A stretch of 60,735 bases of DNA from Gordoniibacillus chartarius (GCF_042432825.1 NZ_JBHLWN010000103.1:1-60735); one strand, 5' to 3'; shown: positions 7,908-17,821, counted from the first letter of the stretch. Numbers and translations are program-made. The notes: a model not told the origin generated them from the letters alone.

Positions 7908-9491
7908 TTATAACCCCACATATTCAAAATAATCGAAGTCCGCGTAATTCGAGCTCTCCGATCCGTTCCCGCTTGCAAACAGCCCGATATAGGCCCCGAT
8001 GAAGCCGCCCGCTTTATCCGCGCTTAGCACGGTACCGTCGGCGTTCTCCACGATCGTCTCCCATTGTTCAGCCTCCAAAGCCGCCGAGAACCGAAGCGAT
8101 TGTCCTGTCGCCTCAAGCTTCAAATACAGCTTGCGCGTATCGATTGCTTTGGAGCCGAGCTCGGTTTCCCGGCCTTCTTCTCTGCAAATGACCCGCACAA
8201 CGGTTTGGCCGTCGCCGTTCAAGCCGCATTCGAAGCGGTACTGGAAATCATGATTTTGCAGCGCTGCAAGTCCTGCCGTCTCTGCCGGTCCTTGCGGCGT
8301 AAACTCCAGCACCGTTCTGACGGCGAAAGACATATGCTGCTGCCTGCGTCCGACGAAGCTCGGATTCACTTCCTCCGTCATCGGCTCCGGCTTCAGACGA
8401 AGCCGCAGATAGCCCGGCCGCTCCGTCAAGCTCCAGAACTCTCCCCGCGGCGTCCGGATGAAATTCCACCGGTCCTCCAGCACCTCAGCGTCGAAATGAT
8501 CGCATGCCGGAAGCGACGGCCAGCGCTTCTCCGGCAAATTCGGACGCTTCATCTCCCATTCGATGATCCCTTTCCCCGGGTTGACGACCGGCCAGCCGTC
8601 CTCCCACTGCATCGGAACGAGGAACGTCTCCCGACCCATGTTTCGATAATACCCTCCATAAGGGCGGGAAGCGAGACATACCATCCACCATTCGCCGTTC
8701 TGCGTTTCAACAATATCGGCATGGCCGACATTGACGATGCCGTATTGCTTGCCCAAATGCCGGTGAGTCAGGATCGGATTCATTTTGCAATTCTCATAGG
8801 GTCCAGTGATGGTCTCGCTGCGGGCGATCGTAACGGAATGGGTGAAGCCGGTGCCGCCCTCCGCGATCATCAAGTAATAATAGCCGTTGATTTTATACAG
8901 GTGCGGACTTTCCTGGGCATGAATTTGCTTCAAAGCACCGTCCCACAAGCTGAACTTCGGCCCTGTCAGCTGCTTCGTCTCCAGATCCAGCTCCTGCAGG
9001 TAAATTTCCATATGCTTCGGATATTGCTGTCCCTCCGGCGGCCTCCGGTTTGCGGTAAAATACACCTTGCCGTCGTCGTCGAAGAACAAGGACGGATCGA
9101 TACCCGGCGCATCCTGCAGCCAATAAGGATCCGACCAATCGCCCGCAGGGTCCGTCGCCGTGACGAAGAAATTTTTACGGGCGCCTGTTGCGCTTTCCAC
9201 GAACGTCGTAATCATATAGAAAATGCCGTTCGAGTACCTGATTGTCGGTGCATATATTCCTCGGGACGTCGGGGTTCCATCCAAATCCAATTGGGAAGGA
9301 CGGTCCAGCACATGCCCGATTTGCCTCCAGTTGATTAAATCTTTGCTGTGGAAGATCGGCACACCGGGAAAATATTCGAAGGTGGACGTCACCATGTAAT
9401 AGTCGTCGTCTACCCGGCAGATCGACGGGTCCGGGTAAAAGCCCGGCAAGATCGGATTGCGAAACGTACCCTCGTTCATATGCATGCTCAT
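7908..9491 (-). CDS. GH43 beta-xylosidase/alpha-L-arabinofuranosidase with C-terminal beta-sandwich (XynB-like)
   Basis: A 527-residue cytoplasmic enzyme. The GH43 propeller fills about residues 1-320: the start TFRNPILPGFYPDPSICRVDDDYYMVTSTF has the catalytic-base Asp in YPDPS. GIDPSLFFDDDGKVYFTANR gives the pKa-modulator Asp and AQESPHLYKINGYYYLMIAEGG the acid Glu. The C-terminal 200 residues form the concanavalin-like module of two-domain beta-xylosidases such as XynB. It would trim xylo- or arabino-oligosaccharides after uptake. The ATG overlaps the GH105 stop by 4 nt, so the two enzymes are co-translated, which suggests joint action on pectic side chains. Confidence 0.92.
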   Translation of the reverse strand: MSMHMNEGTFRNPILPGFYPDPSICRVDDDYYMVTSTFEYFPGVPIFHSKDLINWRQIGHVLDRPSQLDLDGTPTSRGIYAPTIRYSNGIFYMITTFVESATGARKNFFVTATDPAGDWSDPYWLQDAPGIDPSLFFDDDGKVYFTANRRPPEGQQYPKHMEIYLQELDLETKQLTGPKFSLWDGALKQIHAQESPHLYKINGYYYLMIAEGGTGFTHSVTIARSETITGPYENCKMNPILTHRHLGKQYGIVNVGHADIVETQNGEWWMVCLASRPYGGYYRNMGRETFLVPMQWEDGWPVVNPGKGIIEWEMKRPNLPEKRWPSLPACDHFDAEVLEDRWNFIRTPRGEFWSLTERPGYLRLRLKPEPMTEEVNPSFVGRRQQHMSFAVRTVLEFTPQGPAETAGLAALQNHDFQYRFECGLNGDGQTVVRVICREEGRETELGSKAIDTRKLYLKLEATGQSLRFSAALEAEQWETIVENADGTVLSADKAGGFIGAYIGLFASGNGSESSNYADFDYFEYVGL

Positions 9492-10627
9492 CGTTGCAGC
9501 TCCTTTGTTGAGGAATTAACGGCGATTTCAAGCCCGGCCAAAATAAACGGCGAGACCGCTTTCGCATCGTCCTGTATGATCGGTTCCCCAATGTAATATT
9601 CGAACGAGCCGTCGCGATAAGGCGTGCCTCCAAGCCCGGCTACGGCGTTGCATTGCGTGAGGTGCAATTGACCGTCTTCATCCTCTTTGACCATATGGCG
9701 AAGGAGACCTTCATAGCCCTTGCGCGCCGTCTCCCCCGCTCCTCCGCTCAAGTACCCGAGCCGCTTGCCCTTCGCGAGCGCATAGGCGAACATCGCGGTG
9801 CCCGACGATTCCAAATAATTGCCTTCACGGTCCGGCTGGTCGAGCACCTGCGGCCAAAGCCCGGTCCGCGTATCTTGTACGCGGTCCAGCGCCCCGGCCA
9901 GACGCTCCATCAGACCGGCCAGCAGCCCCCGCTTCGGATGGTCAACCGGGAAATGCTCCAGCGAATCGACCAAAGCCATCGCATACCAGCCCATAGCCCG
10001 GCTCCATACGTGAGGCGAACGGCCGGTGTGCGGATCCGCCCAGCCTTGTTCCCCCGCCGCGTCCCATCCGTGGTGAAGCAGGCCGCTTTTCGGGTCGCGC
10101 GTCTTCCTCTCGACCAGGATGAGCTGCTCCGCAGCTGTGTCAAACCATATTCGTTCTCCGGTAAGCTTTCCATATTGAGCCATGAACGGTGAGGCCATAT
10201 ACAGACCGTCCAGCCACATTTGGAAAGGGTACACCTTCTTATGCCAGAAGCCGCCTTCCTCCGTGCGAGGGTGTCCCTTCAGCTGTGTCATCAGCAGCTC
10301 GATCGCCTGCAGGAATTTGGCTTCCCCCGTCTTCTCCAGCAGAAGAAACAGGAGCTTCCCCTGATTGATTTGGTCCAAGTTGTAGTCCTCGAGCACGTAA
10401 GTGCGGATGCTGCCGTCTTCCTGAACGTAAAGATCCATGATGCTGCGTATGTAATCCACATAACGGGCTTGGCCGGTTTGTTGATAGCACGCCTCCAGCG
10501 CCCGTAAAAAACAGCCGTTCTCATAATGCCAGCGCCTCGTCAAATTGAAGCCTGGCTCCGCTTGCCGATACCGGTCCATAAATTGCCCGGCCCATAGCAG
10601 CGGATCGGATAACCGATTTGCCTCCAT
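9488..10627 (-). CDS. GH105/GH88-type unsaturated rhamnogalacturonyl hydrolase (YesR/YteR-like)
   Basis: A 379-residue (alpha/alpha)6-barrel hydrolase that removes the 4,5-unsaturated uronic acid left at the non-reducing end by pectate or rhamnogalacturonan lyases. Family motifs are DPKSGLLHHGWD, with the catalytic Asp region, and WSRAMGWYAMALVD. No signal peptide is present, so it acts on imported oligomers. The frame extends 18 codons upstream, but the ATG at 10627 follows GGGATGGGGA. Its product is the natural next step after the PL1 lyase encoded just upstream. Confidence 0.92.
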   Translation of the reverse strand: MEANRLSDPLLWAGQFMDRYRQAEPGFNLTRRWHYENGCFLRALEACYQQTGQARYVDYIRSIMDLYVQEDGSIRTYVLEDYNLDQINQGKLLFLLLEKTGEAKFLQAIELLMTQLKGHPRTEEGGFWHKKVYPFQMWLDGLYMASPFMAQYGKLTGERIWFDTAAEQLILVERKTRDPKSGLLHHGWDAAGEQGWADPHTGRSPHVWSRAMGWYAMALVDSLEHFPVDHPKRGLLAGLMERLAGALDRVQDTRTGLWPQVLDQPDREGNYLESSGTAMFAYALAKGKRLGYLSGGAGETARKGYEGLLRHMVKEDEDGQLHLTQCNAVAGLGGTPYRDGSFEYYIGEPIIQDDAKAVSPFILAGLEIAVNSSTKELQR

Positions 10628-10669
10628 GCATTCCCCATCCCATCGAGCATAGTAAGTGACTATACGTTG

Positions 10670-10675
10670 ATTATA
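10670..10675 (-). promoter_or_regulatory. Consensus -10 box upstream of the GH105-GH43 operon
   Basis: TATAAT lies on the minus strand 43 bp before the GH105 start in an AT-rich stretch. No good -35 hexamer sits at the usual distance, as often seen when an activator is needed. The rest of 10628-10931 holds only the terminator at 10861-10898. Confidence 0.4.
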
Positions 10676-10860
10676 GAGCAAGAATGAACTAATTTTATGG
10701 TAATTTTTTTGTCTATTTTCAGTTTAATTAACTATTTTTGTCCAATCCAAGATCGTTGGTTAGGTTTTCCTTTGGCCGGAAAATAGAAACCGTTTTGCGC
10801 GAGCACGAACACCGTCACGCACTCGAGAATGTTTCAAACTCCTTTGGCACGGGAATTTAT

Positions 10861-10898
10861 AAAAAGCCCGCGGCAGACTCAAAGGTCGCCGCAGGCTT
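10861..10898 (-). terminator. Rho-independent terminator of the PL1-CE8 gene
   Basis: On the minus strand AAGCCTGCGGC pairs with GCCGCGGGCTT around a 13-nt loop and is followed by TTTTTATAA, 34 bp past the stop codon. Confidence 0.85.
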
Positions 10899-10931
10899 GC
10901 TCGTTACGCCGGACACACAAGTTCGTACATG

Positions 10932-13900
10932 TTAACGATCCGACTTGCCCCACATCTCAATAACGGCATCGGCGTCGGCTTGAAGCACCTTTCTTGCGTA
11001 TGCGGATATGTGTTGAAGCTGCCCATCGCCGTTCAAATGCTTCAAGAAATCCTGCATATGCTTCATGGCTTGCTTCGAATGGCCTTTGCTCCACTGATCC
11101 GCAGCCTGATCCAGTCGATTGGACAATTGCCCCTGCAGCGGTCCGTCGAGCTCACCGGACTGACTGAATCGGGCAATGAGCTGCCGTATCGACTCTACGC
11201 TCGTTATGACGTTCACCGTCAGTTCCTTCGTCGTTGTATTGCCGGCGTTGTCCGTTACGCTAACCTCGATCCGATGCTTGCCGAGCTGTCCCGCCCAATT
11301 CAGGGAGCTACCCGGCTCATAAGGCTTGCCGTCGACCCGGATCGACTGCCCCTTCACACCGGACAACAGGTCTGTCGCTTGCACATTCACGGTAATCGGC
11401 TCGTAATCCTGAACCTGCACGGAGCTGCCGTATACTTGCCCGTACACCGATACCGCAACGGACGGGGCAGTTCTATCGACGTTAATTCTTACGGCACGCG
11501 GAGCCTCGGCATTACCCGCCAGATCGACGCTGTAGTAGGTAAGCGTATGCTGGCCTTCTGTCATGATCTCAACTTGATTTCCGGTGCGGAAGGCGCCGCC
11601 GTCCAGCGAGTAATACGTATTTGCTACGCCCGATTGTTCATCGGCGGCCTTCAGCGTCACCGTAACATGTTGATTGACCCAGCCGGCCGGTGCGTTGTCG
11701 CTCGTAACCGGCGCCTGCTGATCGCGCGAATCCGCCTCAAATTTGACCGTATACGACCGTTCACCGCCGTCCTGCGCAGTGACACGGACAATCGCCGTTC
11801 CCGGGATTGCAGCCGCTTGCTCAACTTCAACCAAGGTTGAGGCCGACAGTGCGGATGCGGCAACGACCGGGACCGCACTCGAATCCGGCACTTCCACCGT
11901 GTATTGCGTCTTCGACGATACGAAGTCCGGCACCGGCTCCCCGTTCACCGTCAAGCTGGCCAGCTCCCGGCTGCCCTCCGCCATGGCGGCCTGTGCGAAC
12001 GGATTCCAGCCGTCGCTGCCGCCGAGCACGACCGCAGGAGCGTACTGCGCCGCTTCCTCAGCCGTCAGCTGCTTCGCCCAGCTGTATCTGCTCTTCGGAT
12101 TTGCACCGGGACCGTAGCTGGCAAATTCGCCGTAGCGCGCCGTTTTCTCATTATTGACGTTGCCCCAATTGTTCCAGCCGGTCGGAGCGATATGCTCGCC
12201 AAGATAGCTGTTCACGTAGACGACATTCGCATCTCCGCGCCACGGCCTGCCGAGCGCAACACCGGATATGCCCGGCTCCGACGTGATCCGGCTGTTCCAG
12301 AACACATAGCCCGGCTTGCCCGCCGCTGTGGAAGCCGCCGTGACATAGCCGCCGCCGAGACTGTGAATCGTGCTGTTCTCGAAGACCGCCGCCGCGTTTC
12401 CGAAGATAAAGTCCACTGTTCCGGCAATGTAGCTGTCGACGTAATAGTGTCGTCCGTTATTCGCATAGAGCGTATCTTGATGGCCCAGCAAGCTGACGTC
12501 CCGGAGCATTAAGCGGTCCGCATTGGCGTATAGCGCCACTGCCTGCCCGGCCGATATGCCGGCGTCGTTCTGAATCGTGAGATGCTCAGCCGTAAAATCG
12601 CTCGCCTGCACCCGGAAGCTGTAGCTGCCGGATGTGCCGAGCGGATTGCCGTTCGCATCCGGCGTGCTGGCCGCATCCCCGTAGACGAGCACGGTGTCTT
12701 CCCGGCTTTCCCCGATCATACGCACTTTTACCTTTGCAGACGAAAGATCCAATTTCTCGCGGTACGTGCCGTTCTTGATTTTGATGATGGTCGGGATGGC
12801 GCTGTTCGCCGGTACGGCATTGATTGCATCCTGCACCTTCGCGAATTGTCCGCTGCCGTCGGCGGCAACCGTCAGTACAGGCGCCGGCACCTCTCTGACG
12901 ATGGGCGAAGAAGGGCCTTCCCCGGCTTCATTGGAAGCCGTAACCGTATAATAATAAGCTTTGCCGTTCTCCAAGCCGTTATCGGTAAAGGATGTGCCGG
13001 TCAGACCGCCGGCAACTTCCGTAAACGCGCCGTCCGGCGATTCGCTGCGCTTGACCGCGTAGGATGCCGCTCCCGGCACACCGGTCCAGCTGACCGCGAT
13101 GCTGGCGTTATCCGGTACGGCAGTCAGCCCGGCAGGCGAAACCGGTGTACCGTCGCCTGCGGAAGGCCGTACGCCAACGGCGGCCGAATCAAGGCTGGAT
13201 GTCGCGTCGTTCACTGCAGCCACCTTGTAATAGTATGGCGAGCCGTTGACCAAACCGGAATCCTCATACGTGCCGCCGCTGATCGATTCCGCTATGACCG
13301 TGTACGGACCATCGGCTCTGGCGGCTCGCTTCACAATGTAAGCTTCGGCGCCGCTGACCGGCTCCCACTCCAGCTGCGCGCCGTTCGGCACCGGCCGGGC
13401 GGACACGGACGGTGTCGCCAGATGACGGTAAGGAGCGACGGATGCCGCTGCCGAATCCGCCCCTTCTCCGCCGATACTTGTCGCCGACACGGCGTAATAA
13501 TAGGTGACGCCGTTATCCAGCCCGCCGTCCCTGTAAAACGTCGCCGTTATGTTGCTTGCAACGGCGGTGAACGGCCCTTGCGGCGTTGTGCTGCGCTTCA
13601 CGGTATAAGAGATGGCATTGTCTACGCTTTGCCAGGCCAGATCGGCCTGCGCGCTGCGCGGCACAGCTGTCAGACCGGCGGGCGCTTCAGGCTTAACGGC
13701 AGCCAGCGACGGCGTAACCGCAACCTGATTGGATGCTCCGCTTTCTCCTGTCGCCCCTGTTGCCGTCACGACGTAGTAATACGTCGTATCGTTGACGACA
13801 GACTCGTCGATATACGAAACATCCGCTAACCCCGAAGCGACCGTCTCGTACGGACCTCCGTCCGTTGTGCTTCGCTTGACCGAATATGTGGACGCCCCTT

Positions 13901-16900
13901 CGGCGGCCGACCAGTTCAGCTGCACCTTGGCGTTGCCCGGTGTTGCGGTGAGCCCTTTCGGCGTTTCCACCGGCTCTACATAAACCTTCAGGTTGTCGTA
14001 GTAGATCGTCCCTTTGCCGGTGCCCGGCGTCTTCGCCGATATACGGCCGATCCCGACGGTCCGCACATCGGCTTGCAGCGGCGCATCGTTCTCCACCAAC
14101 GTATTGTTGACATAGATGTCCGCGGTTTGCGCAGCCACGTTCGTCACAATCTTCAGGTTGTACCACTGATTGTTCACCGGCGGGTCGATCAGCTTGTAAT
14201 CCGCGCCGTTCTTCTTGTACACCAGCGTATAGTTCGCTTCCGCTGCAGGCAGCGTCGGCTTGCGGAGCTGCAGCGACAGCGCCGTCTTGCTGCCGGCATC
14301 GTCCTGCAGGTTAAGCACCGTCGCCGTCCCGGGCCATCCCGCGGATGTAACGTCGACCTCCAGCACAAACTTGCCCGTTTGCGGCGCAAACCTCCGGATC
14401 AGCTCCGTGCTGCCTGCCGCGTTATCGTACATGATTAACGCTTTGCCGGATGTGTTGCCGGCCGTTTCGGCCGGAACGTTCGTGACGACAACCTTATGGT
14501 CGGCATCCTGCGGGACAGGTGTGAACGTATAGCCGTCCGGTGTCGACTCGTTCGCCGCACTCTCGAAATCGTCATTCACATAATAAACGGTTTCCGTCTC
14601 CCCTTCCGGTACGGCGCTGACTTCCGCCGAGTTGAAGCTGGTGCCCTTCGCGTTGCCTGCCGTCACGACGTAGAAGTAAGCTTTTCCCGGAATGAGATTC
14701 GCGTCCGTGTACGTCGTACCGGTGATGCCGTCAGCAATCTCCGTGTAAGGTCCGCCCGGAAGTTCGCTGCGGTATACATCGTAGCCTGCTGCTACCGCAA
14801 CCGCATTCCAGGATAAGCTTACGGATTTATCGCCGGGCGTTGCCATTACTCCTGCCGGCGCCGGCGGAAATTCCGGATCCAGCGTGCGCACTTCAGCATG
14901 CGAGAAGACGGAGGCGTTGTACTTGTTCACATCGTTATCCATCTTGGAAGCGTCCGCGGCCAGACCGACATAGACGGTATCCGCCATCGGAAGCGTGGAC
15001 GAGTCGATGACGGACCAGTCCGTTCCGTTGCTCGAAATCAGCGACGTAAACTGGTTGCCGAGCCGGACCAGCTTCACCCAGTAAGGCGTGTTGATAAAAT
15101 CTTCCGGCTCCACTCGCGTTACCGTGCCGCCTTCGGAAGTCCGGGTCATGACGACGCTCTTCTTCCCGTACTTCACATACGGAATGAGCAGCGCTCTAAA
15201 CTTCGAGGACGGCCCGAGGTTTTCGCGGATCATTACGCCCGCTTCAGCCCCGTCGTCCGTAGCGGTAATGCTGTCGACGCGGGCTACGATCTCGCCGTTC
15301 CCCGTCAGCGTCTGATATGCATAATGGAAATTGTCGGTCCTGCCGTCGATATCTCCCGCCGACTTCACGGTCACATCGGTAGCTGCCGCACCGAGCTGCG
15401 TATGGCCGGCAATTCCCGGCATGCCGATATCTTGGGCGATCCACGGTGCCGTGCTGCCCGGCTTATTCACATGAATGGCAGCGCTGCTGGACTGCGTCGC
15501 CGTACCGGTGTTGTCGATGGCCCGGACGGTCAGGAAATACGTGCCGTCCTGCACATTTTGCCATGTGAACGAGAATGGAGCCGCAGTATCTTCGCCCAGC
15601 TTCACATCGCCCGCATAAAATTCCACCTTCGCCACCGTTCCGTCGGAATCGGACACTGCAGCCTGAATGTCTACATTTGCGCCCTCCGACACGACCGTGT
15701 TATCCGCCGGAGACACGATGGCAGCGGCCGGATTCGCCGAACCGTTGCCTGTAATCCCGTTCAAATACAGCTCCAGATTCGTATAGCCGGACGAATCCGT
15801 TCCGTTGCGGTCGGACGCGTCGTTCGGATTAAGCCCCTTCGCCGTCTCCCATTCGTTCGGCATCCCGTCGTGATCGTCATCCGCCAGCGTCGAAACCGTC
15901 TGAGCGAACTCCAGGTACCCGCCAACCTCTTTCTGCGAGTTGATATGCCGGCCGGTTCCGTTCATCACATCTTGCACGACCCGGGCATCGATGGCGTCTC
16001 TTCTGGGCAAAATCGCTCCAGCCTGTGCCAGCACATGCTCATAGGCGGCTTCCGCCGCTTCCGGAGCGGCAGGCTGCGGCATCGTAACCGGCGTGCTCAG
16101 CTTGGACTCCGGATTCGCTAAAGCGCCGACGCCCTTCCAATTGTCCGCCGTCACTTCAGGAGAGCCGTACATATAGTTGCCGCCGACAAAGAGCCGCGTA
16201 TCCTGGCTCACGTCAAGGAATACCATATCGCGAACCGAATGGTACGTATTCGGTCCGTACTTATAGTAGTTGTCGCGCAGATTGTACCGGCCCTGTTCGC
16301 CGCCGTAAACGGAGAAGAAGCCCCAGTTATAAATCACATTGTTATACATATCCAGCGGGAAGTTCGGAGAGCCTGCAAACCGCGGATTACGGCTCACGTT
16401 ATGGGCGATCAGATTGTGATGGAACGTCGCGTTGTTGCCGCCCCAGATGCCGGCGTAGCCGTGCCTTCCTTTCTGGTGGGACGTCATCAGCATACTTTCC
16501 GAAGCGATCGACCACTGCACCGTCGTGTTCTCGTTCACGTACATGCTGAGCACTTCGTCCACCGACCAGCTGAACGAGCAATGGTCGATGATGATGTTCT
16601 TATGATAGCGTCCGCCGAACGCATCGTCCTCGCTCGGATACCGGTCCCCGAGCCGGAAGCGCATGTACCGGACGATCAGGTTATCCGCTTCGAAGTAAGT
16701 CGCATAATCGGATACCGTAATGCCTTCCCCGGGGGCCGTTTGGCCGGCAATCGTCAAGTTCGAGCCGGTAATCTTCAGCGGGGACTGCAGATGAATCGTA
16801 CCCCCCACCCGGAATACGATCGTTGTATTGCTCTGACTGACCCCTTCGCGCAGCGAGCCCGGCCCGGAATCCGCCAGCGTCGTCACTTCATAGACGTCCC

Positions 16901-17516
16901 CGCCTCTGCCGCCGGTCGTGTACATGCCGCCGCCTTCCGCTCCCGGGAACGCCGGCGTACCGTCGCTGACCAGCTTCCACTTCTGGGTTTCCAGGCCCTG
17001 GTACGTTTCGATTCTGACCCTTCTGGCCTCGGCATCCAGCGTCAATGCCTTCGACGGATCTGTTTTGTTCACGATTTTGTAGCGGACGAAGCCTTCCTCG
17101 TTCAAAGGATCCGTAGCGATGAACTGCCACTGCTGCTCTTCTCTGGATGCATCTTCATACAGCACGGATTCGCCGGCCAAATTCCAGTCCTTCGGCGACA
17201 GCAGCTTCTTGGTCGTCATATTGACCAATTTATAATTTTGCCCGTCCGAGGAATCGAGCCGCCACCGTTCATTCGTCAAGCCTTGCGTAAACCATACGTT
17301 AATCGGGTCATTGTTGCTGTAGCCTGTAATATTGATGTTGTCTCCATTTGCGCCGACGATTCGGAACTCCTGATTCGGAGCAGCGACATTCGCCGGTGTT
17401 TCATCAGCCAAAGCCTGCGGAACCGGCATAACGATCGAGCTTACCATAGACATGATCAACGCGGTGATCAGTGTGATGATTAAGCCTTTGCGAGCTGGAT
17501 GATTGCGGCTTCTCAC
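10932..17516 (-). CDS. Secreted multimodular pectinase: ricin-type lectin, PL1 pectate lyase, FN3 array, CE8 pectin methylesterase
   Basis: About 2,194 residues. A Sec signal peptide ends in VPQALA. A ricin-B-like domain (about 45-190; the LxxxxQxW repeats EQQWQF and TQKWKL) precedes a PL1 beta-helix (about 190-450) with IIIDHCSFSWSVDE and NPRFAGS. Then come a calcium-type DDDHDGMPNEWE motif, an Ig-like module, a DUF1349/LamG-like domain, one FN3, a second sandwich and four FN3 repeats. The CE8 esterase (about 1545-1815) shows GHQDTLY, TVDFIFGN and GRPWRG, which hold its Gln, two Asp and Arg. Cadherin-like, OmpL47-like and a helical C-terminus finish it. It would bind, de-esterify and cleave pectin outside the cell. 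The GTG at 17516 follows GGAAGGGG and begins at the signal peptide; an in-frame ATG exists at 17615. Confidence 0.93.
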   Translation of the reverse strand: MRSRNHPARKGLIITLITALIMSMVSSIVMPVPQALADETPANVAAPNQEFRIVGANGDNINITGYSNNDPINVWFTQGLTNERWRLDSSDGQNYKLVNMTTKKLLSPKDWNLAGESVLYEDASREEQQWQFIATDPLNEEGFVRYKIVNKTDPSKALTLDAEARRVRIETYQGLETQKWKLVSDGTPAFPGAEGGGMYTTGGRGGDVYEVTTLADSGPGSLREGVSQSNTTIVFRVGGTIHLQSPLKITGSNLTIAGQTAPGEGITVSDYATYFEADNLIVRYMRFRLGDRYPSEDDAFGGRYHKNIIIDHCSFSWSVDEVLSMYVNENTTVQWSIASESMLMTSHQKGRHGYAGIWGGNNATFHHNLIAHNVSRNPRFAGSPNFPLDMYNNVIYNWGFFSVYGGEQGRYNLRDNYYKYGPNTYHSVRDMVFLDVSQDTRLFVGGNYMYGSPEVTADNWKGVGALANPESKLSTPVTMPQPAAPEAAEAAYEHVLAQAGAILPRRDAIDARVVQDVMNGTGRHINSQKEVGGYLEFAQTVSTLADDDHDGMPNEWETAKGLNPNDASDRNGTDSSGYTNLELYLNGITGNGSANPAAAIVSPADNTVVSEGANVDIQAAVSDSDGTVAKVEFYAGDVKLGEDTAAPFSFTWQNVQDGTYFLTVRAIDNTGTATQSSSAAIHVNKPGSTAPWIAQDIGMPGIAGHTQLGAAATDVTVKSAGDIDGRTDNFHYAYQTLTGNGEIVARVDSITATDDGAEAGVMIRENLGPSSKFRALLIPYVKYGKKSVVMTRTSEGGTVTRVEPEDFINTPYWVKLVRLGNQFTSLISSNGTDWSVIDSSTLPMADTVYVGLAADASKMDNDVNKYNASVFSHAEVRTLDPEFPPAPAGVMATPGDKSVSLSWNAVAVAAGYDVYRSELPGGPYTEIADGITGTTYTDANLIPGKAYFYVVTAGNAKGTSFNSAEVSAVPEGETETVYYVNDDFESAANESTPDGYTFTPVPQDADHKVVVTNVPAETAGNTSGKALIMYDNAAGSTELIRRFAPQTGKFVLEVDVTSAGWPGTATVLNLQDDAGSKTALSLQLRKPTLPAAEANYTLVYKKNGADYKLIDPPVNNQWYNLKIVTNVAAQTADIYVNNTLVENDAPLQADVRTVGIGRISAKTPGTGKGTIYYDNLKVYVEPVETPKGLTATPGNAKVQLNWSAAEGASTYSVKRSTTDGGPYETVASGLADVSYIDESVVNDTTYYYVVTATGATGESGASNQVAVTPSLAAVKPEAPAGLTAVPRSAQADLAWQSVDNAISYTVKRSTTPQGPFTAVASNITATFYRDGGLDNGVTYYYAVSATSIGGEGADSAAASVAPYRHLATPSVSARPVPNGAQLEWEPVSGAEAYIVKRAARADGPYTVIAESISGGTYEDSGLVNGSPYYYKVAAVNDATSSLDSAAVGVRPSAGDGTPVSPAGLTAVPDNASIAVSWTGVPGAASYAVKRSESPDGAFTEVAGGLTGTSFTDNGLENGKAYYYTVTASNEAGEGPSSPIVREVPAPVLTVAADGSGQFAKVQDAINAVPANSAIPTIIKIKNGTYREKLDLSSAKVKVRMIGESREDTVLVYGDAASTPDANGNPLGTSGSYSFRVQASDFTAEHLTIQNDAGISAGQAVALYANADRLMLRDVSLLGHQDTLYANNGRHYYVDSYIAGTVDFIFGNAAAVFENSTIHSLGGGYVTAASTAAGKPGYVFWNSRITSEPGISGVALGRPWRGDANVVYVNSYLGEHIAPTGWNNWGNVNNEKTARYGEFASYGPGANPKSRYSWAKQLTAEEAAQYAPAVVLGGSDGWNPFAQAAMAEGSRELASLTVNGEPVPDFVSSKTQYTVEVPDSSAVPVVAASALSASTLVEVEQAAAIPGTAIVRVTAQDGGERSYTVKFEADSRDQQAPVTSDNAPAGWVNQHVTVTLKAADEQSGVANTYYSLDGGAFRTGNQVEIMTEGQHTLTYYSVDLAGNAEAPRAVRINVDRTAPSVAVSVYGQVYGSSVQVQDYEPITVNVQATDLLSGVKGQSIRVDGKPYEPGSSLNWAGQLGKHRIEVSVTDNAGNTTTKELTVNVITSVESIRQLIARFSQSGELDGPLQGQLSNRLDQAADQWSKGHSKQAMKHMQDFLKHLNGDGQLQHISAYARKVLQADADAVIEMWGKSDR

Positions 17517-17601
17517 AATTGCGTTCCCCTTCCGTTCATAGAATGGTCGTGCATCAATACGCCAACAGCCGTTTGCCTCAAGCTTGCAGCCCGGTTTCGC
17601 T

Positions 17602-17612
17602 TCACCTCCTTT
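17602..17612 (-). promoter_or_regulatory. Near-perfect Shine-Dalgarno with no start codon at normal spacing
   Basis: AAAGGAGGTGA lies on the minus strand immediately after the in-frame ATG at 17615, so it cannot serve that ATG. No ATG, GTG or TTG follows at 5-12 nt. A 22-codon frame beginning TTG at 17581 ends TGA at 17513, overlapping the GTG start of the pectinase. This could be a short leader whose translation feeds the main start, or the remains of an earlier start site. Confidence 0.35.
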
Positions 17613-17680
17613 CATGAACGGCTATCGATAAACAATCCCTATAACACGGATAACCGCTTGCAGCCCGGGAGGCCCCATGA

Positions 17681-17695
17681 TGTAAACGCTTAACA
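17681..17695. promoter_or_regulatory. Imperfect cre-like site upstream of the pectinase gene
   Basis: TGTAAACGCTTAACA resembles the CcpA site TGTAAGCGCTTACA with one extra base in one half. It lies about 165 bp before the GTG start, in the 305-bp gap that otherwise holds the terminator at 17763-17804. Carbon-catabolite control of a pectinase would be expected, but the match is imperfect. Confidence 0.3.
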
Positions 17696-17762
17696 TTATT
17701 TGCAGACGCATTTCGCGCGTTTGGCTCCGGCGTATGGCTTGGTTTCGGACCGGCCACATCTC

Positions 17763-17804
17763 AAAGCCGCCTTATCAAGCTTCACAGCTGTATAAGACGG
17801 CTTT
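17763..17804 (-). terminator. Hairpin terminator after the first sugar-binding lipoprotein gene
   Basis: AAAGCCGTCTTAT pairs with ATAAGGCGGCTTT (one mismatch), with an inner AGC/GCT stem, 18 bp past the stop at 17822. The following T run is short. Confidence 0.6.
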
Positions 17805-17821
17805 CGAGACCGCTTGCACCA

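Noticed and set aside
8064..9338. 424-codon plus-strand frame opposite the GH43 gene
   Set aside because: Antisense shadow; the minus-strand product has all GH43 motifs.
10929..17483. Several long plus-strand open frames opposite the pectinase gene (for example 12582-13829, 14898-16121, 16239-17483)
   Set aside because: They lie antisense to a gene with intact catalytic domains, are rich in Arg/His/Gly as expected of GC-rich shadows, and lack start signals.
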